Both the position numbers and the translations under genes were made by a program. Below the pieces are notes generated by a model, which was given only the letters and a program-made list of their open reading frames with translations, did not search any database and was not told the origin of the DNA. Shown here one piece after another: positions 27,741-35,008 of a stretch of DNA of 64,000 nt (its first letter is position 1; each line of letters opens with the position of its first letter). The stretch is from Jejuia algarum (GTDB lineage: Bacteria; Bacteroidota; Bacteroidia; Flavobacteriales; Flavobacteriaceae), in contig CANMAQ010000002.1 in the NCBI GenBank assembly GCA_947495775.1, positions 248,001 through 312,000 of the forward strand, in the 5' to 3' direction.

Positions 27741-28448
27741 CTACTTTTCTAATGTTTTTATCCACTCTTCTTGGGATAATGCAATATATTTTTTAACAGC
27801 ACTATAAGGATCTTTTCCGCCATCAAAATACGCTTGAATAGCTTTCATAGGAATGGTATCTTTTAAATGTTCGGCAACCTCATATTTATGATTCCCATGA
27901 AAATCATGACACTGTATACAGGTTAACCATTCCTCTTTAGCAATCAAATCTTTATGAGAAATATCTAGAGGATCATTTTCAACCTCTAAATCCTGATGGC
28001 AATTCATGCAATAATTAATAGGTGTTATAGACACACGTTCGCCGTGATGTTCTGCATGACAGGTTATACAGGTGGTTGCATCTACATTTTTAATAGCGTC
28101 TTTAAATCGGGGTTCAGTAAAACGATGTGTGGGATGCCTATCATTTGGCCTATCGTGACATTGTAAACAATTATCTAAAGTAACATCTTGCGTACCAAAA
28201 TCCACACTTTCTGCCCTTGCACCAACAGCATAAGAAATATTAGATTGCAGTTGTTGTGCGAGGTTTCCTTTTGCATCTGCATGACATGCAAAACAAGACA
28301 AATCCTCATGACCTGTATTCATAGGACCTACAGAAACATAATCTTCTGTAGCATCTAAAGTGAGGACATAAAATAAAGACACACCTAATACCAAACCTAT
28401 AATACCTCCTAAAAATTGTCGTTGTCTTAATGGATTTACTTTAAACAT
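27741..28448 (-). CDS. Membrane-anchored pentaheme cytochrome c
   Basis: 235 residues. One N-terminal transmembrane anchor (about 13-31) precedes five CXXCH heme c sites: CFACH (52-56), CLQCH (94-98), CITCH (127-131), CMNCH (147-151) and CIQCH (177-181), with additional histidines able to act as distal ligands. It would carry electrons on the periplasmic side. It is not NrfA-like (no CXXCK and too short). Last gene after the b-type membrane protein and the flavin reductase, so it may receive electrons from them. Confidence 0.85.
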   Translation of the reverse strand: MFKVNPLRQRQFLGGIIGLVLGVSLFYVLTLDATEDYVSVGPMNTGHEDLSCFACHADAKGNLAQQLQSNISYAVGARAESVDFGTQDVTLDNCLQCHDRPNDRHPTHRFTEPRFKDAIKNVDATTCITCHAEHHGERVSITPINYCMNCHQDLEVENDPLDISHKDLIAKEEWLTCIQCHDFHGNHKYEVAEHLKDTIPMKAIQAYFDGGKDPYSAVKKYIALSQEEWIKTLEK

Positions 28449-28467
28449 ATACTGTGCTCCTTTTAAT

Positions 28468-29499
28468 TTATATTTCTATAACTACTTTTTCACTTACGGG
28501 ATAACTAATACAAGTTAGAATAGCCCCGCTAGCGACCTCACTTTCTGATAATAAATGACCATCAGTCATTTTTATAGTCCCTTCTACACATTTCGCTTTA
28601 CATGTAGAACACATGCCAGATCTACATGAATAAGGAATTACAACATTATCAGACATGGCTTGCTTCAAGACAGAGGTATTCCCTCTTACTTTCAATTCAT
28701 GAACCTTACCCTTTACTTTTAAAGTGACATTACTTAATAAATTTTTACCACTTACTTTAACAACAGGGCTTTTAAACACTTCTAACTTAATTTGCTCTCG
28801 TGTAACGCCATTGGCTTTTAGTATTTCTTTTATTTTTTCCATGTAACCAAAAGGCCCACATATCATATACACGTGTGCTTCGTATGCTAAATTATTTTTA
28901 AGTAAAATACCATCTATCAACCTTTTGGTGGCTAATCCAGAATGGTAATTACCTTTAAGTGTTTCTGTAGCATGAGATAAGATGTGTGCTATCGCAAATT
29001 TATCTGGATACGCCGTTTCTAAAGCTTTTAGCTCTTCATGAAATATAATTGAGGCTTCACTTTGGTTGGCATATATTAAAAGTACTTTCGATGCTTTCTC
29101 TTCGGTGAGTATAGATTTAACAATAGAAAACATTGGAGTAATGCCACTTCCACCAGCAAACAAAACATATTGCTTTTCCGTTTCTGGCTCTGGTTCTACA
29201 TAAAAAGAGCCCGCAGGATCGTCTACTTTTAATTTGTCCCCAACTTTAAGGTGATCATGCACATAATTAGATACTACCCCCTTCTCTACACGTTTTATCG
29301 TTATTTTTAAATCTTTATCAGTATAAGGGTTACTACTAAAAGAATAGGCCCGCTTTTGCACCACATCGTCTATAGGTACATGAATGGTTAAAAATTGTCC
29401 TGGTTTGTATTTTAGTTTTTTAAAAAAATTTCCATTTTTAAAACTAATACTAACCGCGTCTTCTGTTTCTCTAACTATATTTTTTATCTGTAACTTCAT
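28468..29499 (-). CDS. FAD/NAD(P)/[2Fe-2S] oxidoreductase (Hcr/PaaE-type)
   Basis: 343 residues. An FAD-binding barrel (RAYSFSS, residues about 50-56), an NAD(P)-binding domain (FAGGSGITPMFSIVKS, then CGPFGYM), and a C-terminal plant-type ferredoxin domain with CRSGMCSTCKAKC and LTCIS for the [2Fe-2S] cluster. Relatives include Hcr (partner of the hybrid cluster protein) and phenylacetyl-CoA epoxidase reductase. It lies 11 bases after the b-type membrane protein gene and 19 before the pentaheme cytochrome gene. In this setting it may reduce the globin or feed the membrane cytochromes (inference). Confidence 0.87.
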   Translation of the reverse strand: MKLQIKNIVRETEDAVSISFKNGNFFKKLKYKPGQFLTIHVPIDDVVQKRAYSFSSNPYTDKDLKITIKRVEKGVVSNYVHDHLKVGDKLKVDDPAGSFYVEPEPETEKQYVLFAGGSGITPMFSIVKSILTEEKASKVLLIYANQSEASIIFHEELKALETAYPDKFAIAHILSHATETLKGNYHSGLATKRLIDGILLKNNLAYEAHVYMICGPFGYMEKIKEILKANGVTREQIKLEVFKSPVVKVSGKNLLSNVTLKVKGKVHELKVRGNTSVLKQAMSDNVVIPYSCRSGMCSTCKAKCVEGTIKMTDGHLLSESEVASGAILTCISYPVSEKVVIEI

Positions 29500-29510
29500 G
29501 TTATCTTTTT

Positions 29511-29993
29511 CTATTTATAGTAAAACACCATTACAATATGAAATACCATTAATAAGGTAACAATTAAGGATAAAGCCACATGGCTAATCATCCACCCTTT
29601 AAATAGGAATTCACTGTTATTTTTTATTACATCCAAATTAAAATACCCTAATAATGTGTTTGCTATAAATATGTAGGATAGTAATGCTAAATACCCATAT
29701 CCTAGTTCCATACAGTGTATGTAAAAAAACAGAGGGCTTAAAGCACCTATCCATTTATGAATGCGTTGCATTTGCATGGCGTAGGAACGCCATTTTTTTA
29801 CGGTACGTGTAAGGCTTAAAACCCATTGAAAAGCAATAAAAATAGCTAAGACTAATCCAGACCAGCGTTTGTACATTTCTCCTTGCTGCAACTCGTATAA
29901 CCAGTGCCATTCTAATTTCAATACAAGTTGAACCAAAAAAGCCAAAAATAACGCGAGGCCTAATAGGGTAGATTTATTATTGCTTAAAACCAT
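29511..29993 (-). CDS. Four-helix membrane protein, putative diheme cytochrome b
   Basis: 160 residues with four or more hydrophobic helices. Two helices carry histidine pairs with heme-binding spacing: RIHKWIGALSPLFFYIH (13 apart) and SHVALSLIVTLLMVFH (14 apart), the pattern of ferric-reductase-like and other two-heme membrane cytochromes. It would pass electrons across the inner membrane between the cytoplasmic flavoprotein and the periplasmic cytochrome c encoded next to it. I do not recognise a named family; the heme claim rests on the histidine pattern. Confidence 0.7.
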   Translation of the reverse strand: MVLSNNKSTLLGLALFLAFLVQLVLKLEWHWLYELQQGEMYKRWSGLVLAIFIAFQWVLSLTRTVKKWRSYAMQMQRIHKWIGALSPLFFYIHCMELGYGYLALLSYIFIANTLLGYFNLDVIKNNSEFLFKGWMISHVALSLIVTLLMVFHIVMVFYYK

Positions 29994-30111
29994 ATTAATG
30001 TATTAATCTAGTAAGTTAATTGGTGATGATATATTACATATAATTGCGATAGGCTCACGTTAAGGTTCTGGAGAGGAATGAGCACTATCACAATTATAAA
30101 CACTAAAAAAA

Positions 30112-30924
30112 TTATTTATTGACCACAACTAAATGCTTCATTGTCTCATAAGATGATAATTTTTTAACACTATCTAAGAACACTTCCGCTGTAGGTAAGT
30201 AGTTGCCTTCTGCAGGCCATTTAGTCCCTATTTCTGGTTTTTCACTGCTTTTAAAGTTCTTTATTTCATCTAAGTACTCCATATATATATCTACAGTACC
30301 TTTAGCATAAGAATTTAAAACAGCAACCGTTTCTTTATACGTTAGAGAATCTTTAGGATATTGCCACGTTGTTGCCCCCATAACATCTCCTAATTTCCAA
30401 TCGGATTTTGAGGTTTGCGGATGGTCGTTATGACAGCTCACACAAGCACCTGCACTAGCCAAATCGGCAAACATGGCGGTGTGTAATTTTTGATCTTCAT
30501 CATAGAAAAACTGTGGTTCTTGATCTTTTTTAATCTTTTGAAATAAATCGGCCTGTTGTCCTTCAAATTTATTAGCAGCGTTAATTGGGAAATCCGATCC
30601 TAAATACAAACCTAAAGGCACTGGATTTTTTCGAATACTAGACGCTACACCTCTTAAGAATAATGCTGGAAGCGGTCCTGCTTCTACATCATCCTTACGC
30701 CAATCTTCATCAAATTTCATTCCCTGCTTTTTGCCTTTTCCAACAATTGCTTTTGTATATAGCGTACGTGTTACATCATTTTCTTTTGCAACCATCTCTA
30801 ATACTTGTGCTACCGAAAATGCGTTTTCCGCACCTTCTGTCGTTGTTTTTTCTTCTGGCACGCCTCCACAAGCACTCATTACAATTGCGGATGCAAAGAC
30901 TATTACTTTAGATCTTATTGTCAT
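30112..30924 (-). CDS. Tll0287-like (DUF3365) heme lipoprotein
   Basis: 270 residues. Lipoprotein signal (IVMSACGG, Cys19). The Tll0287-like/DUF3365 fold is visible as TLYTKAIVGKGKKQGMKF, NAANKFEGQQADLFQKI, a single heme c site ACVSCHNDHP and TSKSDWKLGDVMGA. Such domains are periplasmic heme sensors or redox carriers. It follows the globin gene by 18 bases, forming an operon. Function inferred: redox or gas-related electron transfer. Confidence 0.85.
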   Translation of the reverse strand: MTIRSKVIVFASAIVMSACGGVPEEKTTTEGAENAFSVAQVLEMVAKENDVTRTLYTKAIVGKGKKQGMKFDEDWRKDDVEAGPLPALFLRGVASSIRKNPVPLGLYLGSDFPINAANKFEGQQADLFQKIKKDQEPQFFYDEDQKLHTAMFADLASAGACVSCHNDHPQTSKSDWKLGDVMGATTWQYPKDSLTYKETVAVLNSYAKGTVDIYMEYLDEIKNFKSSEKPEIGTKWPAEGNYLPTAEVFLDSVKKLSSYETMKHLVVVNK

Positions 30925-30942
30925 AATTCAAGTTTTTAGATA

Positions 30943-31356
30943 TTAATATGCTGCTTCTATCATTACATTAGCCATAGTCCCATATACACTGGTCCAAGCC
31001 TCTTTAACTTCAGGTGTAAAATCATCGCCTAACCCCGCTTCTAAAGTACCCAATAGAGCAGCACCAACAGTATCGTAATGAGACGCTTCTACTTTGTATG
31101 CGACATGTCGTTTTCCTAAATCTTTAAGCACGGGAATTAAGGCATCTAAATTACTTAAACCTGCTACGGCTGCTCCTAACATGGTCATAAGCTTATTGCC
31201 TTGAACTTTCATCGCCGCTTCATCATTAGGGAATAACGGTTTAAGCTCAGGGTCTAATTCAAATAATTTAGAATAAAAAATACCAGCTGCTGCTGGTGCT
31301 ATTGGTTTTACTTTTTCAAATGATTCCTGTACAAGAGAGACTGTCTTTGCTTCCAT
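30943..31356 (-). CDS. Single-domain globin
   Basis: 137 residues, all-helical globin fold of the flavohemoglobin-like class without the reductase half. It begins LVQESFEKVKPIAPAAAGIFYSKLF, has the CD-corner FPNDEAAMKVQG and the likely proximal histidine in GKRHVAYKVEASHY. Such globins oxidise NO to nitrate or bind O2/NO. A reductase is needed; the flavoprotein two genes downstream is a candidate. The promoter carries the same palindrome as nrtA. Confidence 0.88.
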   Translation of the reverse strand: MEAKTVSLVQESFEKVKPIAPAAAGIFYSKLFELDPELKPLFPNDEAAMKVQGNKLMTMLGAAVAGLSNLDALIPVLKDLGKRHVAYKVEASHYDTVGAALLGTLEAGLGDDFTPEVKEAWTSVYGTMANVMIEAAY

Positions 31357-31381
31357 AGTTTTATAAATTAGTTTGTATACT

Positions 31382-31414
31382 TAAACATAAGTATTAGTAC
31401 TTACTTATGACAAA
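31382..31414 (-). promoter_or_regulatory. Globin promoter with TAAGTA-N4-TACTTA palindrome
   Basis: On the - strand: TTTG (31411-31414), 21 bases, then TATGTTTA (31382-31389). The perfect palindrome is 31388-31403. Spacing and overlap are identical, base for base, to the nrtA promoter. Confidence 0.7.
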
Positions 31415-31546
31415 AATAGACGCTAGCTTACTAACTATTCATGAAATAAAACAGTTGCAAATCATCTTTTACAACATCTTTAAAACTGATAAAAAACAGG
31501 TAATACTTTAAACCTTTGATATAAATCACATTAGACCTGCGAAAAA

Positions 31547-32284
31547 CTACGTATCTAAGAAATAATTATGATCGTTTATCTCCTTTTTAAGGCGTTGAAG
31601 ATCTTTAATGCCTATTTTTTTACCTTTAGCGGTAATCAGTTCTTCCTTTTTTAATGCTGAGAACACGCGAATCACTTGTTCCTCTGTAGTTCCTGCATAG
31701 TCGGCATATTCTTTTCGGCTTAGAGGTAAGTTTAAAAAGCCATTAAGATCACCAAACTTACGGTTGATATAAAGCAATGTATCGATAACACGTTCACGTA
31801 CCGTCATCTGAGAAATAGATTTTACTTTATTTTCACTGCGATTGAGTTCGTTAGCGTAAAACAACATCATATCGTAAGTAAACTTAGGGTTCTCCATAAG
31901 AGACTCACGAAGATGCTCTTTAGAGAAATAGTGCAATTGCGTATCTTGTAATGCAATCGCACCAATAGAATAATATTCCTGTGTCCCAAATCCTCGATGT
32001 CCTATAATTTCACAAGGTTTTGCAAAACGCACAATCTGTTCTCTTCCATTAATTCCTGTTCTAAATACTTTTACAGTACCACTTTTAATAAAAAACAAAC
32101 CATTTACTGGAGCACCCTCTATAATAAATTGTTGTCCTTTTTTGCATTTTAAAATCGTGCTGGTTTGTGGTTTTGATGTATTAAATAAAATAGCTGAATT
32201 TCTATGAACTAAACAATCAGAACGCTTACAAATCTTGCAAGAGGTATCCATTGTAAAATTAATATCTGAATTTTTATGTTCCAA
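31547..32284 (-). CDS. Crp/Fnr family transcriptional regulator
   Basis: 245 residues. Cyclic-nucleotide-binding-like beta barrel (GQQFIIEGAPVNGLFFIKSG, about 50-70), dimer helix, and a C-terminal winged HTH (LPLSRKEYADYAGTTEEQVIRVFSAL). The N-terminus has Cys16, Cys19 and Cys24 (CKICKRSDC) with Cys47 and Cys91 further on, reminiscent of the Fe-S cysteines of FNR but with different spacing. It likely controls the surrounding nitrate and NO genes, and its own promoter carries the palindrome. The ATG at 32251 is a possible later start that keeps all the cysteines. Confidence 0.88.
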   Translation of the reverse strand: MEHKNSDINFTMDTSCKICKRSDCLVHRNSAILFNTSKPQTSTILKCKKGQQFIIEGAPVNGLFFIKSGTVKVFRTGINGREQIVRFAKPCEIIGHRGFGTQEYYSIGAIALQDTQLHYFSKEHLRESLMENPKFTYDMMLFYANELNRSENKVKSISQMTVRERVIDTLLYINRKFGDLNGFLNLPLSRKEYADYAGTTEEQVIRVFSALKKEELITAKGKKIGIKDLQRLKKEINDHNYFLDT

Positions 32285-32313
32285 AACGTGAAGATTACTT
32301 AATTAAGAGTATC

Positions 32314-32341
32314 CAAAAATAAGTAATAATACTTATTTTTG
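32314..32341. promoter_or_regulatory. Two-way promoter with central TAAGTA-N4-TACTTA palindrome
   Basis: The perfect palindrome (32320-32335) has an exact TAnnTTTG box on each side: TATTTTTG on the - strand (32314-32321) towards crp/fnr and TATTTTTG on the + strand (32334-32341) towards moeA. Both share their first TA with the palindrome. No -33 TTTG is seen on either side. The + direction would give a ~300-base leader to moeA; no riboswitch fold was recognised in it. Confidence 0.6.
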
Positions 32342-32616
32342 AATACTTTCATGAACAGTTTTAATATAACCTTAAAATTACAGGCTTATATTATGAGCTT
32401 ATAATTTTTATAAAGTAAAAAATAACAGATTCTCAAATAGAAGGACTATAGCGCCTCTTTAAATCATTCATTGCCCTACGTAAGTACACTATTAGACCTA
32501 CAAAACAAAGCTTTAATAACCATTTAAACCTGTATTACATCTATTTGGAATACTAAAAGGTTGCTTTGAAGCAATAAATACGAGATCCACAATAGGCGTA
32601 TAATTTACAATATCGC

Positions 32617-32624
32617 TATATTTG
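32617..32624 (+). promoter_or_regulatory. Proximal moeA -7 box
   Basis: TATATTTG, an exact TAnnTTTG match, 23 bases before the moeA ATG. No obvious TTTG -33 element is correctly spaced. Confidence 0.5.
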
Positions 32625-32647
32625 CAAAGATATAACGCTAATTACTT

Positions 32648-33826
32648 ATGATTTCAATTTCCGAAGCTATTGCAATAGTGTCCTCCAACAGCGCGGCATT
32701 ACACACATCTAGTATTAAAACTGTTGAAAAAGCAGGAGGTTATACTTTATTTAAAGACATATCTGCTTCTATAAATATGCCTCCTTTTAGACAATCTGCA
32801 ATGGATGGTTATGCTTTAAACTTACACGATAGTTTGTCCTACACCCTTATTGGAGAAGTAAAGGCAGGTGATGCACAGCAATTTGAATTAAAACCAGGTG
32901 AAGCTGTTCGTATTTTTACAGGAGCGCCTGTACCAGACACTGCTAATACGATAGTCATGCAGGAAAAAGTGATAAAACAAGATGCTTCAATTACCATTAC
33001 CGCCCCCATAGCGCTAGATCAAAATATTAGGCCAATGGGAGAACAGGTTAGAAAAGGGGCTGTCGCTTTACAGAAAGACACAAAACTCACCCCAGCTGCA
33101 ATTGGGTATTTACTATCTCTAGGCGTTACAAAAGTTTCTGTTTACAAAAAACCCAATATTGCTCTAGTTACAACAGGAAACGAATTAGTGCCCCCCGGTC
33201 AGGATCTTCCCTTTGGAAAAATTTATGAGAGTAACTCTAAAATGTTACTAAGTGCTCTATACAATCTTAAATTTTACGATGTCACCTTATATAAGGTTAA
33301 AGACGATTACACTAAAACCGTTAGCACACTTAAAGAGGCGCTAAATGCTAATGATTTGGTACTGATTACAGGTGGTATTTCTGTTGGAGATTATGACTTT
33401 GTTGGTAAAGCTTTAAAGGAGTTACAGGTTAAAGAACTGTTTTATAAAGTAAAGCAAAAACCAGGTAAACCTTTATTTTATGGTAAAACGGCAACAACCC
33501 AAGTATTCGCCTTACCTGGAAATCCTGCAGCTGCATTATCCTGTTTTTATGTTTACGTTTATATTGCGTTACAACAATTTATGGATAGAGCAATTACAGA
33601 ACTACCTAGAGTAAAAGCAAAGTCTCTTTCCCATTTTGAAAAACGAGGTGATCGTCCTCAATTCCTTAAAGGTATCTTTAATGATGGTAGGGTAGAAATA
33701 TTAGATGGTCAAAACTCCTCTATGCTTCAAACGTTTGCCCTGTCTAACGTTTTAATTGTAATGCCTGCTGAATCGTCTAAAATTGAAGTAAATGATACTG
33801 TGGAAGTTATTGTATTACCCGTTTAA
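32648..33826 (+). CDS. moeA: Molybdopterin molybdotransferase
   Basis: 392 residues, usual MoeA length. Family motifs include MPPFRQSAMDGYAL, VRIFTGAPVPDTANTIVMQE, TTGNELVPPGQ, ITGGISVGDYDFV, KQKPGKPLFYG and ALPGNPAAALSCFYVYV. It inserts molybdate into adenylylated molybdopterin, the last common step of Moco synthesis. First gene of the + strand Moco operon, serving the nitrate reductase encoded at 52-56 kb. Confidence 0.94.
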   Translation: MISISEAIAIVSSNSAALHTSSIKTVEKAGGYTLFKDISASINMPPFRQSAMDGYALNLHDSLSYTLIGEVKAGDAQQFELKPGEAVRIFTGAPVPDTANTIVMQEKVIKQDASITITAPIALDQNIRPMGEQVRKGAVALQKDTKLTPAAIGYLLSLGVTKVSVYKKPNIALVTTGNELVPPGQDLPFGKIYESNSKMLLSALYNLKFYDVTLYKVKDDYTKTVSTLKEALNANDLVLITGGISVGDYDFVGKALKELQVKELFYKVKQKPGKPLFYGKTATTQVFALPGNPAAALSCFYVYVYIALQQFMDRAITELPRVKAKSLSHFEKRGDRPQFLKGIFNDGRVEILDGQNSSMLQTFALSNVLIVMPAESSKIEVNDTVEVIVLPV

Positions 33827-33836
33827 TTAGAAACTT

Positions 33837-34175
33837 ATGAGCTATAAAATTAAAAGTCGTATATGGATTGAGTCAGACAACAATGTGCTTTTAGGAGAAG
33901 GTAGAGTACACTTATTAAAAGCTATAGAGGCTACAGGTTCGCTTTCTAAAGCCGCAAAATCTTTAAACCTCTCGTATAAAAAAGCATGGCAATTGTTAGA
34001 TTCTGTAAATAAATCCGCAAAAAAACCAGTAACAATAAACAGTATTGGAGGCAAAGGTGGTGGCGGTGCACAATTAACACCCTATGGTAAATCTTTAATT
34101 TCTGCTTTTGATGTTATTAATAAAAATTGTTGGGCGTTTTTAGACGAACAATTGGCTAAGATTGAAGTGCTTTAG
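33837..34175 (+). CDS. ModE-type winged HTH domain protein
   Basis: 112 residues matching only the N-terminal DNA-binding half of ModE: RIWIESDNNVLLGEGRVHLLKAI, GSLSKAAKSLNLSYKKAWQLLDSVN and GGKGGGGAQLTPYGKSLI. The molybdate-binding (TOBE) domains are absent, so it cannot sense molybdate in the E. coli way. It lies 10 bases after moeA and is likely a local regulator of Moco or molybdate genes. Confidence 0.85.
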   Translation: MSYKIKSRIWIESDNNVLLGEGRVHLLKAIEATGSLSKAAKSLNLSYKKAWQLLDSVNKSAKKPVTINSIGGKGGGGAQLTPYGKSLISAFDVINKNCWAFLDEQLAKIEVL

Positions 34176-34246
34176 ACGTGCCTGAAGCCTACTAAAATTG
34201 GCTAGAAATGATACTAAAAAAACATATGCTAACTTTTTAACTTTAT

Positions 34247-34349
34247 AAAATGCCTAAAGTTGTGAGTACTTAAAGTGTGCTAAAGTTGTACTGAAATAAC
34301 AATAATGAAAACAAATACTAACTTTTAATTTTAAATACTCTAGACACTT
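34247..34349 (+). repeat. ~105-bp repeat family, copy 6
   Basis: Starts AAAATGCCTAAAGTTG and ends CTCTAGACACTT. Its right flank TATAACTTTATAAAA leads directly into the ATG of the four-helix-bundle gene. Reverse-complement relation to the copies at 11 and 15 kb. Confidence 0.85.
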
Positions 34350-34363
34350 ATAACTTTATAAAA

Positions 34364-34717
34364 ATGAATAATAAAACGTTTGCAAGACAATTAGAACAAA
34401 GAACACGACAGTTTGGAATAACTATTCTCAAATTATCAAGTTCTCTTCCAAATACAGTTGAAGCAAGGGTTATAAAAAATCAAATCACTAAATCTGGCAC
34501 TAGTATTGGAGCGAATTATAGAGAAGCCAATAGATCTAGAAGCAAAAAAGATTTTAAAAATAAAATTAAAATTTCTGAAAGTGAAGCCAGTGAAACAGAA
34601 TATTGGATTGAAATAATTAATGATATGAATTGGATTGCAAAAGAAAAACTAAAACCTGTTTTTAAAGAAACTAGAGAGCTTTTAGCTCTTTTTACTTCTA
34701 TAGCAAATAAGCTTTGA
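34364..34717 (+). CDS. Four helix bundle protein (S23/IVP family)
   Basis: 117 residues, all-helical. Motifs: RTRQFGITILKLSSSLPNT, KNQITKSGTSIGANYREANR and SESEASETEYWIEIINDMNW match the S23 ribosomal/intervening-sequence-protein family first seen inside 23S rRNA insertions of Leptospira and Coxiella and related to Avd of diversity-generating retroelements. No retroelement or reverse transcriptase is nearby. It is inserted in the Moco operon between the modE-like and tauE-like genes and bracketed by copies of the ~105-bp repeat, hinting at mobility. Biochemical function unknown. Confidence 0.88.
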   Translation: MNNKTFARQLEQRTRQFGITILKLSSSLPNTVEARVIKNQITKSGTSIGANYREANRSRSKKDFKNKIKISESEASETEYWIEIINDMNWIAKEKLKPVFKETRELLALFTSIANKL

Positions 34718-34747
34718 TAAATACGATAACTTTTAAATTTACATAAA

Positions 34748-34962
34748 AAGTGCCTAAAGTTGTGAGTACTTAATGTGTGCTAAAGTTAAACAGAAATAAC
34801 AATAATGAAAACGAATACTAACTTTTAACTTTAAATACTCTAGGCACTTATAACTTTATAAAATGCCTAAAGTTCTAAGTACTTAAAGTGTGCTAAAGTT
34901 GAACAGAAATAACAATAATGAAAACGAATACTAACTTTTAATTTTAAATACTCTAGACACTT
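34748..34962 (+). repeat. ~105-bp repeat family, copies 7 and 8 in tandem
   Basis: Copy 7 (34748-34849) has inverted termini AAGTGCCTA and TAGGCACTT; copy 8 (34861-34962) ends in CTAGACACTT. Their period is 113 bases. The joining sequence ATAACTTTATAAAA matches the flank of copy 6. The interior GAGTACTTAAAGTGNGCTAA is the best-conserved part. Confidence 0.85.
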
Positions 34963-35008
34963 ATAACTTTATAAAAATGCAAAAACTAAAAACAAGCATC
35001 TAAATTTA

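Noticed and set aside
27741..28448. NrfA-type nitrite reductase
   Set aside because: Five CXXCH sites but no CXXCK, half the length of NrfA and membrane anchored; an electron carrier fits better.
32342..32616. Moco or other riboswitch in the long moeA leader
   Set aside because: I could not find a convincing conserved fold; the region is AT-rich and a closer -7 box exists at 32617.
34364..34717. Avd accessory gene of a diversity-generating retroelement
   Set aside because: No reverse transcriptase, template repeat or variable repeat is nearby.
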